Positions 55,801-63,504 are shown, counted from the first letter of the stretch. The stretch is DNA of 64,000 nucleotides from Paractinoplanes brasiliensis (GCF_004362215.1 NZ_SNWR01000001.1:5996001-6060000), one strand, 5' to 3'. Numbers and translations are program-made. The notes: generated from the letters alone by a model not told the origin.

Positions 55801-55995
55801 TCCGTCACTGGTCAGCAGTACGTAGTCGGTGGTCCACTCGACCACAACGCCCACGACCGGTGATGCGGGTGCGAGGTTGCGGACGCATCGCAGCGCGACA
55901 CATGCGTCCTGGTACTCGAACCGGCCGCGAGTCTGTGGCGCAGTGTTGCGGGCATCGCGGAACAGGCCGGCACCCGGTCCGGAAATCTCGCTCAC
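52858..55995 (-). CDS. NB-ARC/TPR protein with N-terminal PD-(D/E)xK-like domain
   Basis: 1045 aa from the GTG at 55995; starts further upstream would overlap the divergent 56061 gene. Residues 20-75: TRGRFEYQDACVALRCV, VVEWTTDYVLL and WELVSVKHRD (E53/D57...K73), a DUF4297/Cap4-like nuclease pattern distinct from that of the 2291-aa protein. At about 271 FVGRKPEMTLLD opens an NB-ARC module with Walker A VVLSGLPGIGKSALARQYA (about 297-305) and Walker B LLLIIDGVTDPA (about 370). GHPLGLVQAA and a winged-helix region follow. From about 650 there are TPR units (LGLWQLHTGDLNVAIAYLTR, LALEAGNLTQAQMDLEAAVAI). Likely an infection-activated nuclease; not experimentally known. Confidence 0.8.
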   Translation of the reverse strand: MSEISGPGAGLFRDARNTAPQTRGRFEYQDACVALRCVRNLAPASPVVGVVVEWTTDYVLLTSDGSWELVSVKHRDPGQNSWSYADLKKENVFRDLHVVWNAMAESGDYVFESNCGFSQTARPYVIDATHPEAAHRDVEKLARDLEIDVDEADRFLDHLRLRRDPLPDRSTIEAVAILELQAIMADLGLDPMRAEDAFHAIAGRIAAASTQRPESAATRVERMVGLMRDVAARAGPRLDQHYVAIEELRRLVTKIGTTVARLVAPTADPLFVGRKPEMTLLDTFLDLGGDHEVAPVVLSGLPGIGKSALARQYAADRAAIGRSRLVPADSRAALARGLRDLVPSAPRIPEAEAILGPPPAGQVLILPEDPQLLLIIDGVTDPAITEGLIPRRSRTRFIVTATPTHLDDAFVHLPVDRLGTDDSVAYLHSILTRESPDTLTRVAEALGGHPLGLVQAASYCRNQRISASGYLDRMCAAPAPLLDRGRASDHSTTTAVAIRESYRAAVEAEPAAIPLAAVMACAAPEPLPESVFEQQVLVRSEDGEPSSAEIALIGLTDVLVRDQAIAALHQFSLVVRDNEALTVHPLVQTIVKDEIPAEERAAWGRACLVLLLHGARTDQDEALTASRSAVFGAHIAAAVEYATATESDPYILAAALSWLGLWQLHTGDLNVAIAYLTRCVRLGQSIALGADTLSAALRHLATAQRSAGLVDEALATIDTWTRLYTTNSAGQRNALLSRAQTYAYAARYPEARAAFEAVAQADAEQDLGLRDRILRLSLLADINHGLGFNSEALAGVIAALELTPNVPDEDQRRDHFAALHKQAGIILRESGRLEEALPHLRAAYEAIQGMHGVYTTETILALVNALLDLGHPDEARALIDRGSDLASPRGDKSPARGSFLQVRGRLALEAGNLTQAQMDLEAAVAILRSSGDPYRVNLASGYFNLGMVHLTEHRFGQAASYLSLARELEIEVYGPDSNDLLVVDFQLAQAYLAAKDHRAAFEAITRCLGLLRAGHAQSRRLRTQVLAIAVTIDIELDARTPPSTK

Positions 55996-56060
55996 AGAGG
56001 CATGATAGGTACATTGACCGACATCGGAGCCCGCACGGCCGGCTGAGGTGAACAGATCAC

Positions 56061-56732
56061 GTGCCCAAGAGCAGGAAACGACCCGCCAAGAAGCGACGCG
56101 CCCTGGTGCCGACCACGATCCGTACACCGACCGATCCACGCCACGTCGTCTCGGATCGGGCCACGGCTACCTCGGTGGACTTGGCCGAGGAGATTCGGCG
56201 AGCCACTGCTGACACCGTTGCCCATGGCAGGCTCCTGCTGACCAGGGACCCGACGTTGGCGACCCTGACCCACCGACGCGAGGCAAAGGGTGATGGCAGA
56301 GAGACTGAACCCGGTGAATGGTGGCCGGTGGCCTTGGTCGAACCCGTCAACTACCGACTGCTGCAGTTCGACGATCTCGTGTACCCCCTCTCCACGGCGA
56401 TCGCCGGCAAGCTCGGGCTTGCACAGGCTCAAGTAGGAGAGACGCCACCCGCTGCTGCCAACTGGGAATTCCATGACGGACCTCGCTGCGAACTAGTAGA
56501 TCCGACGGGAACCGTGCTGGCCCGATTTCGGCATGCTATCGATCCGCAATGGCGCGCCGCCGCGGAAACATCCGGAACCGTCCTAGTCCTGTACGGCGGT
56601 CAGCTCGGTGTTCGGACCCCGTACGGCGTGACTGCCGCCGAGTATGACGACCGGGCGCGCGACGCGGAACTGCAAGCAGCGCTCGCGGGTGGAGAGTTGC
56701 TGACTGGAGCCGTCACCTACGTGCAGAACTGA
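56061..56732 (+). CDS. Uncharacterised 223-aa island protein
   Basis: GTG at 56061, divergent from the NB-ARC gene. The first 17 residues are strongly basic (PKSRKRPAKKRRALVP). The rest is mixed alpha/beta with EWWPVALVEPVNYRLLQFDDLVYPLSTAIAGKLGLAQ and GTVLVLYGGQLGVRTPYGVTAAEYDDRARDAELQAALAGGELLTGAV. No family recognised. Sharing a 65-bp promoter region with the NB-ARC nuclease suggests it may be a companion (antitoxin, regulator or second effector), but this is only positional evidence. Confidence 0.65.
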   Translation: MPKSRKRPAKKRRALVPTTIRTPTDPRHVVSDRATATSVDLAEEIRRATADTVAHGRLLLTRDPTLATLTHRREAKGDGRETEPGEWWPVALVEPVNYRLLQFDDLVYPLSTAIAGKLGLAQAQVGETPPAAANWEFHDGPRCELVDPTGTVLARFRHAIDPQWRAAAETSGTVLVLYGGQLGVRTPYGVTAAEYDDRARDAELQAALAGGELLTGAVTYVQN

Positions 56733-56757
56733 AGATCGCGTAGTGGACGGCGAACCG

Positions 56758-57762
56758 TTAGGCCGTGGGCTTTCCGAACGGTTTGCCGAGGGCGATGCGC
56801 CGGAAGGCGTCGATCTCGCGGATGTGGGCGTCGTGGACGTACGGCACGAGTGCTGTCTCCGAGGCGTGCAGGCAGGCGGGGTAGCCGACCTCGTGCAGCG
56901 GGTGCCCGGCCGGCGGGGCGGGGCTTAGCGGGTCCCAGCCGATCAGTGCGCAGATTTCTTCGGCGGTGCGGCGGGCGTGGGGGCGGGCGAGCGCCCAGAG
57001 TGGTTCGGCGTACATCGACCGGAGACTCCAGAGGTCGCTGCGGTCCGGCGCCTCGGGCGCGGGTGTGCCGGGTAGTTCGACGGTGGCGAGTCTGTCGAGC
57101 CGGTTTCGCAGGCTGTCCCTGCGGCCGGCGATCGGGGCGTTGTCGGCGAGGGCGTTCTCGGCCAGGCTGGCCGCGGCGCCGTTGTCGTCCGGGACGCCCA
57201 AGCCGGCGGCCTTGACCGCGGCGGTGACGTGGTCGTCGAAGTCGCGCCAGAACTCGAAGGAGCCGACCCCGCAGGGCCACCAGTCGAAGTAGCTGTCTCT
57301 GTCGGTGATCGGTGTGCGGTCGGTGAACAGGGCGGCGATCTGCGGGAATCCGGTGGAGGTGAACCAGTCGGCCAGTTCGACGCGGCCGAGCCAGTCGGCT
57401 AGCCGCCACCAGGCGTCGCGTTTGACCCGGGAACTGGCGGCCGGTACGGCCAGCTGCAGGACCAGCGGCCGAAGGCCGTCGGCGACCGCGTCGTACAGGT
57501 CGATGCCCCAGGCCTCGAGGACGGGGGAGTGGTGGAAGTCGTCGGCGTGAAGTCCGACGGGGAGGCTTAGTGCTTCGGCGTACGCGGTGGTGAAGGGGTG
57601 CGAGTCTCGGGTGTCCTGGTCGGAGTCGTCGAGTACGACTAGGCGGCCGGTGAGGGTGCGGTGGATCGGGACGTTGAGTTTGCCGGACTTCGCCCAGTTG
57701 TAGGCGGTGCGCCGGGGGATGCCGTTGCGGTCGGCCCATTGGGACAGCGGTATCGGGGTCAT
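56758..57762 (-). CDS. MerR/excisionase-like DNA-binding protein with unknown C-terminal domain
   Basis: 334 aa from the ATG at 57762. The N-terminal IPLSQWADRNGIPRRTAYNWAKSGKL followed by HRTLTGRLVVL is the short winged helix found in excisionases and IS607-type resolvase N-termini. Residues 60-334 are alpha-rich and unlike known families (WRLADWLGRVELADWFTSTGFPQ, SFEFWRDFDDHVTAAVKAAG, HIREIDAFRRIALGKPFGK). No serine-recombinase catalytic domain is present. The four TGGCACA half-sites immediately upstream are the probable binding sites, giving autoregulation and possibly integrase control. Confidence 0.72.
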   Translation of the reverse strand: MTPIPLSQWADRNGIPRRTAYNWAKSGKLNVPIHRTLTGRLVVLDDSDQDTRDSHPFTTAYAEALSLPVGLHADDFHHSPVLEAWGIDLYDAVADGLRPLVLQLAVPAASSRVKRDAWWRLADWLGRVELADWFTSTGFPQIAALFTDRTPITDRDSYFDWWPCGVGSFEFWRDFDDHVTAAVKAAGLGVPDDNGAAASLAENALADNAPIAGRRDSLRNRLDRLATVELPGTPAPEAPDRSDLWSLRSMYAEPLWALARPHARRTAEEICALIGWDPLSPAPPAGHPLHEVGYPACLHASETALVPYVHDAHIREIDAFRRIALGKPFGKPTA

Positions 57763-57770
57763 GAGCCGAC

Positions 57771-57823
57771 GATGGCACAGTTGGCACAATGCCATCCACG
57801 AAAGCTGTGCCAATTGTGCCATC
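57771..57823. promoter_or_regulatory. Operator with four TGGCACA half-sites
   Basis: GATGGCACAGTTGGCACA (57771-57788) and its inverted near-copy TGTGCCAATTGTGCCATC (57806-57823) face each other across 17 bp. Each contains two TGGCACA copies spaced 9 bp. The site begins 9 bp upstream of the MerR-like gene. Bases 57824-58116 contain no gene. Confidence 0.7.
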
Positions 57824-58116
57824 CACTCGAACTCGCATAACGGCTATAGCGGGACATCGCTGTCAGTGAAATGGAGTCGGCTGGGCCTCATTGCCGCCCG
57901 AGCAGGGGCGATGCGGACCGCGTCGAACCCGGGTAAGTCTTCGTTTGGGCCGAGACCTGCACCGGCCGATCCTCGAGTGCCCCTGTCCGCTCGCGCTCCG
58001 TCGCTTCCTGATCGAGTGATATCGACGCGTGCGGGTTGCCTCTCCCCGGTCGGCTCGTTGGTCAAGGTGAAGGTTCCTCTCATCTGGGAGCCATGACAGG
58101 AGCGGAGGTGCGGACA

Positions 58117-59328
58117 ATGTCCGATACCGATGCGATCGTTCAGGATCCGGTGACCGGGTTGTTCGGGTTCCGGCTGGAGATGGGCCGTGACCACGGCGGG
58201 AGCCGGATGCAGGCGCGGCGGTCCGGCTTCGCCACGCCGAAGGCGGCGCAGACCGAGTACGGCCGGCTGTGCCGGCAGCGGGACGCGCTGCATCCGAAAC
58301 CGCGGCTGAGTGACAGCGTGCAGAGCATCTGCGAGGGCTGGGTGCTGGCCAGGGAGCAGGAGCTCGAGCCCAACACGGTGTATCAGTACCGGTGGTTGTT
58401 CGACCTGATCTACCCGCATGTGGGCAACGTGCGGGCTTCCCGGCTCAGCGCACGGATGGTCGAGCGTGCCTATCGCGAGCTGGAAGGCTGTGGCTACTCC
58501 CGCACCACCCTGCGAACGTTGAATCTGGTGCTGGCGAAGGCGTTCGTCGAGCAGACTGGCCGGACCCTCGGGGTGCGGAAGCCGCGTGAGAGCGACGATG
58601 AGCGGCCGGTGTGGTCGCTGGCCGAAGCGCAGCGGTTCGGCGACTTTGTGGCTGGAGATCGTCTGTATCCGATGTGGCGGCTGCTGCTGGTGTCTGGCTT
58701 GCGGCGAGGGGAGCTGTGCGGTCTGCGATGCGATGACCTGGAACCGATCCAGGGCACGTTGACGGTGCGTCGGCAACTGGTGGTTGAGGACCCGGGGAGC
58801 CGGCTTCGGGTGAAGCCGCCGAAGTCGCATAACGGGGTGCGCACGCTGGTGCTCGACCCGCTCACCCTCGACCTGCTGACGACGGCCGCGACGGGGCCAA
58901 TGTCGCGGTACCTATTCACCGGCCGCACGGGCCGGCCGATGCGGCCGGACAATCTGACCGACCGGTTCAACCAGCTGGCCGTCGCGGCGCAGGTCCGGCC
59001 GATCGGCCCGCATCAGATTCGGCATTTGATCGCGTCGAGTCTGCTCGACGCGGGCTATGGCGTTCATGAGGTCGCGGAGCGGCTCGGTCATGATCCGGCC
59101 ACGTTGATGCGTTACTACACGAGGGTTAACGCGGCCAGGCGCCTGCAGGCCACGGATCGGATAGCGGAATTGATGACGTTGCCCGAAGGCCAGACAGGGT
59201 CGCCGCGGAATCGGCCGGACCAGGCATCGCCGGCCGTCGTCCCTGAGGTCCGTAGGGCCTGCCAAGCCACACGTACCCGGAGGCATGAAAAGCGGCTATC
59301 AGAGTCCAAGCGATCGCCGATGCGATAA
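58117..59328 (+). CDS. Tyrosine site-specific integrase of the island
   Basis: 403 aa from the ATG at 58117 with GGAGGT 8 nt upstream. An N-terminal arm-binding segment (FGFRLEMGRDHGGSRMQARRSGFATPKAAQTEYGRL) and SAM-like core-binding domain precede the catalytic domain: Arg in VSGLRRGELCGLR (about 196), HQIRH (about 298-302), LGHDPATLMRYYTRV with the nucleophile Tyr (about 332). It lies 368 bp from attR and reads towards it, as expected for tRNA-targeting islands. Confidence 0.93.
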   Translation: MSDTDAIVQDPVTGLFGFRLEMGRDHGGSRMQARRSGFATPKAAQTEYGRLCRQRDALHPKPRLSDSVQSICEGWVLAREQELEPNTVYQYRWLFDLIYPHVGNVRASRLSARMVERAYRELEGCGYSRTTLRTLNLVLAKAFVEQTGRTLGVRKPRESDDERPVWSLAEAQRFGDFVAGDRLYPMWRLLLVSGLRRGELCGLRCDDLEPIQGTLTVRRQLVVEDPGSRLRVKPPKSHNGVRTLVLDPLTLDLLTTAATGPMSRYLFTGRTGRPMRPDNLTDRFNQLAVAAQVRPIGPHQIRHLIASSLLDAGYGVHEVAERLGHDPATLMRYYTRVNAARRLQATDRIAELMTLPEGQTGSPRNRPDQASPAVVPEVRRACQATRTRRHEKRLSESKRSPMR

Positions 59329-59696
59329 AAGATGCCAGCTTTCCCGCTTCAGTAAAGAAGCTGCGGAGAATGGTCGACTATTTGTTGAGGACTCGGCGAG
59401 AATCGGCAGAATAGGGTTGAACCAGACCGGCGGGTGCGTATGGCGAGTCAAGGGATCGCTTCGATCTCGGGTTAGCACGCCGCTCGTTATCCCGAATCGG
59501 CTGCCGCGGTGTCGCTGGAACCCATGTCGGACGCCCGAGAGAACTCGTCTGAGGGAACCCGGGCGACGAAACCGCAGGTAGGGTGGTTGTGATGGGATCA
59601 GCGGGAGGTGGTTGGTGGCGACACCTTTACTCGGGCTGGTATGCTTTTTGGTGACCTGGTAAAACGTTTGTGAGCACGTCGCTGGGCCTTTCATGT
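59329..59696. other. Island right end, no gene seen
   Basis: About 370 bp between the integrase stop and attR. No supported ORF. It is less GC-rich than the chromosome and probably contains integrase arm-type sites, which I cannot define. Confidence 0.4.
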
Positions 59697-59739
59697 CTGG
59701 GGGTCAAGGGGTCGCAGGTTCAAATCCTGTCAGCCCGAC
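59697..59739 (+). repeat. attR: 43-bp direct repeat
   Basis: Identical to 39055-39097. Only the 3' half of tRNA-Pro is present, so this is not a second tRNA gene. Confidence 0.92.
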
Positions 59740-59749
59740 AAACTATAGG

Positions 59750-59782
59750 CGGTGACCTGCGGAAACGCAGGTCACCGTTTTT
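59750..59782 (+). terminator. Intrinsic terminator after attR
   Basis: CGGTGACCTGC/GCAGGTCACCG, 11-bp perfect stem, 6-nt loop, then TTTTTGTT. This was presumably the original tRNA-Pro terminator before the island inserted. Confidence 0.88.
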
Positions 59783-59932
59783 GTTGGATCAGGGTCGCCC
59801 ACCGAAAACCCACCATTTTGGGGTGCGATGGCGACCCGGACGTCGTCGCTTCCGCCCCTATCTTCAGTGCAGGGCGATTCCTGCTTAACGGGAAGCGGTG
59901 GCGCGGGCCAAGCGTGTGACGCTGACCAGGTA

Positions 59933-61033
59933 CTAGTGTCCTGCGCCGGGAATTCGTTGAAGATATGAGGCGAGGCGTTCGAGGATTTCGTCGGCGGTTT
60001 TGGTCCAGGTGAACGGTTTGGGGTCGGCGTTCCACTGATCGATCCAGGAGCGGATGTCTTTCTCCAGTGCTGGGATCGATCGGTGGGCGCCGCGGCGGAT
60101 CTTCTGGTCGGTGAGCAGGCCGAACCAGCGCTCCACTTGGTTGAGCCAGCTGGAGTAGGTCGGGGTGAAATGCATGTGGAAGCGAGGATGCGCGGTCAGC
60201 CACTGCCGGACGGTGGGGTGTTTGTGGGTGCCGTAGTTGTCGCAGATCAGGTGCACGTCGAGGTCGGCGGGTATTTCGTGGTCGAGTTTGGTGAGGAACT
60301 TCTTGAACTCGATCGCCCGGTGCCGGCGGTGGATCGAGCCGATCACCGTGCCGGTGGCCACGTCCAGGGCGGCGAACAGCGTGGTGATGCCGTGCCGGAC
60401 GTAGTCGTGGGTGCGCCGTTCGGGCATGCCCGGCATCATCGGTAAGACCGGCGCCGACCTGTCGAGGGCCTGGATCTGCGACTTCTCGTCGACCGCCAGC
60501 ACCAGGGCCTTCTCCGGCGGGTCCAGGTACAGACCGACCACGTCACGGACCTTGTCAATGAACTGCGGATCGTTGGACAGTTTGAACGTGTCGACCAGGT
60601 GCGGCTGGAGCCGGAACGCCTTCCACACCCGCCCGACCGTCGACTTCGACAACCCGGACTGCTTGGCCATCGACGCCCGCGACCAGTGCGTCGCGTTGGC
60701 CGGGGTGGCTTCCAGCGTCTTGACGATCACGTCTTCGACCTGTTCGTCGGTGATCTTCCGGGGCGCGCCGGGGCGTTGCTCGTCAGCCAGCCCGTCCAAC
60801 CGGCGTTCCAGGAACCGCTTGCGCCACTTGGTCACCGTCTGCGGCCAGATCCCCAACTGCGCCGCCACGTCCTGATTCGAGCGCAGACCCTCATCCTGCG
60901 CGCAGCCCAACACGATCCGGCACCGCACGGCGAGGGCCTGCGACGACTTCGCCCGACGCGACCACCGCACCAGCGTTGCCCGCTCCTCGTCGGTCAACAC
61001 CAACGGCGCCTTCGGACGTCCACGACCAGCCAT
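59933..61033 (-). CDS. IS630-family transposase
   Basis: 366 aa from the ATG at 61033 (a GTG at 61042 would add three residues). The N-terminal helix-turn-helix half (LRSNQDVAAQLGIWPQTVTKWRKRFLERRLDGL, GLSKSTVGRVWKAF) precedes the DDE domain: first Asp in LVLAVDEKSQIQALDR, second in VHLICDNYGTHKHP, Glu in YSSWLNQVERWFGLLT. The frame is uninterrupted, so the element may be active. The stop codon TAG is formed from the target-site TA and the next flanking base. Confidence 0.92.
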   Translation of the reverse strand: MAGRGRPKAPLVLTDEERATLVRWSRRAKSSQALAVRCRIVLGCAQDEGLRSNQDVAAQLGIWPQTVTKWRKRFLERRLDGLADEQRPGAPRKITDEQVEDVIVKTLEATPANATHWSRASMAKQSGLSKSTVGRVWKAFRLQPHLVDTFKLSNDPQFIDKVRDVVGLYLDPPEKALVLAVDEKSQIQALDRSAPVLPMMPGMPERRTHDYVRHGITTLFAALDVATGTVIGSIHRRHRAIEFKKFLTKLDHEIPADLDVHLICDNYGTHKHPTVRQWLTAHPRFHMHFTPTYSSWLNQVERWFGLLTDQKIRRGAHRSIPALEKDIRSWIDQWNADPKPFTWTKTADEILERLASYLQRIPGAGH

Positions 61034-61080
61034 GCACACCACAGTACATTAATTCATCGAATTAACGGCGCGGCACACTA
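59934..61080 (-). mobile_element. IS630-family insertion sequence
   Basis: Inverted ends begin TAGTGTCCTGCGCCG (left) and TAGTGTGCCGCGCCG (right, complement), matching at 26 of 34 positions. The TA at each outer end fits the TA target duplication of IS630/Tc1-type elements. It carries one full transposase gene and lies 195 bp outside attR. Confidence 0.85.
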
Positions 61081-61509
61081 GCTTTGGTGTTTAGTCCGGG
61101 CGTCGCGCTCGTAGCAGAGGTCCGACAGGACTTGCCCTAAGCCGTGCGGTCTCAGGGAGCTGCCGAGTGCTCTTCCTGCGACCGGTCGTTAGTTCGAGCC
61201 GGCGCGGCGAAGCAGCGGCCGAGGTCGGGTTGCTCTTCGGTAAGCCGAGATCGGCCCGGCCCGTGGTCTGAGGTGTCAGAAGACGGCCCCGGCCCCGGGC
61301 GGGATCGAGACGGCGCGGATCGGCCGGTGAGGCCTGGCCGACCGGCGAGTCGAATAGCGTGACCGACTGTAGTCGATCGTGCGAGCCAGCTTGGCCGCGA
61401 GTCCTGGAACTACACGGTCCATCCTGGATCAGTCCTGGAAACCGCATGAAACAACCCAATCACCCCGAAACGACCGACTAGTTCATCGCTGAGCCCTTAA
61501 CGGCGACTG
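61081..61509. other. Intergenic region, no gene seen
   Basis: About 430 bp between the IS630 right end and the GGDEF remnant. Open frames exist on both strands but none resembles a protein family or has a ribosome site. Confidence 0.4.
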
Positions 61510-61612
61510 TCAGCCCTGCGGCCTGAAGGTGCACACCCGGCCCTTACCGGCGTTCTTCGCGGTGTACATCGCTTTGTCCGATTCCCGCATCAGGTCCGAC
61601 AACGTCGGACGG
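61510..61612 (-). pseudogene. C-terminal end of a GGDEF (diguanylate cyclase) protein
   Basis: The minus strand encodes LSDLMRESDKAMYTAKNAGK followed by GRVCTFRPQG and TGA. This is the terminal helix and strand of GGDEF domains (D-L-x-x-x-A-D-x-A-M-Y-x-A-K-x-x-G-[KR]). The rest of the gene is absent upstream of about 61612, where the toxin sequence begins on the other strand. Confidence 0.7.
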
Positions 61613-62875
61613 GCAAAGAAAGGCACCGGCAAGAAAAAGAATCATGGATACAACCACAAGAACCACGTCAGCAAAAACACCTACGTCAGCACCAGCGAGG
61701 CCAAGGGTACGGCGACGGTCGTCCCAGATGAGTACAGCCAGCCCCGGCTGGTCTGTTTCTCCGGCTTCTTCTGCATCGAAGCTACCCAGATCACCAACGT
61801 TGATGCCTACGTCGCATCCTACAACGCTGCAGTGGCTCAACTCAGTGAAGGAACCGCTGGTCAAACACTCGAGGACTACCAATACGCCGGAGCGATGCTG
61901 TCCGCCTGCATGGCCGGCGAATGGGAGCTCACCAACTGCGGCAGCCCTATGTACAACATCCTCAGGGACAACGCCGACCAAAGTGCCATCGCAGCTGCGG
62001 ACAGGAGTAATCACGACGTAGTAAATTCCGTCATAGCCGCCTCCCTCGCAACGCTCGAATACGTTGCAGGAAAACCTCGATGCGTCCTGCGCGGTGGCGG
62101 AGTACGCAAAAGCTTCTCTGGCGATACTCCTGTCCTGATGGCGGACGGTAGCCATAAACTGATCAAGAACGTGCGCGCGGGTGACCTCGTCCTCGCCACT
62201 GACCCGCAAACAGGCGAACAGGGCCCTCGCGAGGTCACCGCCACCTGGGTACACCCAGACGACTTGTTCACTCTTACCATCGGCGACTCCAGAAAGATCA
62301 CTACCACTGAGGATCATCTTTTCTGGAACGTTACCGACCAGCGCTGGGAACGTGCAGATGACCTCGATCGCGGCGACATACTGCTCAGCCCAGACGGATC
62401 GGGAACAGCCGTTACGGCCTTTTCCGACCACGCGCGTCACGTAGCGAGTGCATACACACTGACAATCGACGGCATCCACACGTACTATGTTGTAGCCAGC
62501 GGCACAGCGGTCCTGGTGCACAACGCTCCTCGACCTGACCCGTTCGGGTTGCCAAGTGCCCCTGGCGTCTACATCATCACCCTAGACACTGGCGAAAAAT
62601 ATGTCGGGCAAGGTAAGAACATAGCGGAGCGCTGGCGGCAGCACTTTTCGCCAAGAGGCACCTTGAAAAAGGCTGGATTTACGCGCGATAATGTGACAAA
62701 CGTCGAATATCGGCTGCCCGCTCAAGGCGTGAGCCTTAACCAGCTCGAAAGTGAGGTATTCGACGAATTCGGTGGCAAATCGAAACTTCCCTACAACACT
62801 AATAACCCCACGATGTACAAGATCTATGGGAGTGGTCCCGGCGGGGGAAAATATGCCGGCGGTACCTGTGGCTGA
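61529..62875 (+). CDS. Polymorphic toxin C-terminus: Hint domain plus GIY-YIG nuclease, 5'-truncated
   Basis: 448 codons from a GTG at 61529, but the first 27 or so lie antisense to the GGDEF remnant, so the original start is lost. Residues 195-330: pretoxin Hint (intein-like) domain, with CVLRGGGVRKSFSGDTPVLMADG, the TTEDHLFWN His block and the C-terminal HTYYVVASGTAVLVHNA splice/cleavage motif. Residues 335-448: GIY-YIG nuclease (PGVYIITLDTGEKYVGQGKN, ERWRQHFSPRGTL, NQLESEVFDEFGG with catalytic Glu). Autocleavage at the HN junction would release the toxin. No Rhs, filamentous haemagglutinin or ESX delivery region remains, so it may be silent. Confidence 0.78.
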   Translation: MHTRPLPAFFAVYIALSDSRIRSDNVGRAKKGTGKKKNHGYNHKNHVSKNTYVSTSEAKGTATVVPDEYSQPRLVCFSGFFCIEATQITNVDAYVASYNAAVAQLSEGTAGQTLEDYQYAGAMLSACMAGEWELTNCGSPMYNILRDNADQSAIAAADRSNHDVVNSVIAASLATLEYVAGKPRCVLRGGGVRKSFSGDTPVLMADGSHKLIKNVRAGDLVLATDPQTGEQGPREVTATWVHPDDLFTLTIGDSRKITTTEDHLFWNVTDQRWERADDLDRGDILLSPDGSGTAVTAFSDHARHVASAYTLTIDGIHTYYVVASGTAVLVHNAPRPDPFGLPSAPGVYIITLDTGEKYVGQGKNIAERWRQHFSPRGTLKKAGFTRDNVTNVEYRLPAQGVSLNQLESEVFDEFGGKSKLPYNTNNPTMYKIYGSGPGGGKYAGGTCG

Positions 62876-62887
62876 GGTGAACGTAAA

Positions 62888-63289
62888 ATGGTAATCAGGC
62901 CATCGGATGAGTGGCGCGAAGGCGTTGCAGAGGAAGCGGCGCTCGTCAAAGCAGGTTCCCTAGAGCAAGAGGATGCCGTGCTTGGAAAGTTGCACCCGCC
63001 GGATCTGCTGGTGCGGTTCGACGAGATTTTCGACTCGTTCGAGAGGGATGTGGCGGGACTGCGCAATCCAAGCGATGAGGAAGTCCTCATCGTCGTCCAA
63101 AAAGCTGTCTTTGCTCTCAACGCACTTAACGATGACTACGAATCAGATGCAATCGCCACAGAAGAGCGCACCGTACTCTGTCAATATATAGACCGAGCCC
63201 TAACCGAAGCGGGGCTCGACCTAGACGCTTTGTCGGCTCGCCGCGAAATCCCCCGCGAGGACATAACCGACGAATGGCGGACATGGTAG
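62888..63289 (+). CDS. Probable immunity protein for the GIY-YIG toxin
   Basis: 133 aa, ATG 12 bp after the toxin stop, with GAGGTGAA upstream. Acidic and helical (EEAALVKAGSLEQEDAVLG, DLLVRFDEIFDSFERDVAGL, VLIVVQKAVFALNALNDDYES), without signal peptide or membrane segment. Position directly behind a toxin tip and its acidity are the classical immunity-gene signature. No Imm family is recognised by eye. Confidence 0.65.
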   Translation: MVIRPSDEWREGVAEEAALVKAGSLEQEDAVLGKLHPPDLLVRFDEIFDSFERDVAGLRNPSDEEVLIVVQKAVFALNALNDDYESDAIATEERTVLCQYIDRALTEAGLDLDALSARREIPREDITDEWRTW

Positions 63290-63324
63290 AAGGCGATGTT
63301 CGTACAGGGGGATTGCGTAGTCGG

Positions 63325-63504
63325 TTAAAGGGGTGCTTGAACTGGGATTTTTGGGCGGGAACCGGCGGGATTCGGGACGTCATCGGCCGGCCCGATGGCG
63401 TCGGCCGGGACTTCGGCGAACTCGGCGGATCGGGCGCGGAACGGAAGTAGCGTGCCGTCGACGTCGAGAAACAGGATCGGGTCACGCGTCGGGCGGGCCA
63501 TCAT
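63325..63504 (-). pseudogene. Truncated HAD-superfamily gene (N-terminal 59 codons)
   Basis: From the ATG at 63504 the minus strand encodes RPTRDPILFLDVDGTLLPFRA, with the HAD motif I DVDGT. It reaches a stop after 59 codons, whereas these small HAD proteins are about 170-200 aa. The break coincides with the end of the toxin-immunity pair. Its start overlaps the preceding gene by 23 bp. Confidence 0.7.

Noticed and set aside
56758..57762. IS607-type serine resolvase
   Set aside because: Only the MerR-like N-terminal helix-turn-helix is seen; the serine-recombinase catalytic motif is missing.
59697..59739. Possible second tRNA-Pro gene
   Set aside because: Only the anticodon-to-3' half is present; it is the attR copy.
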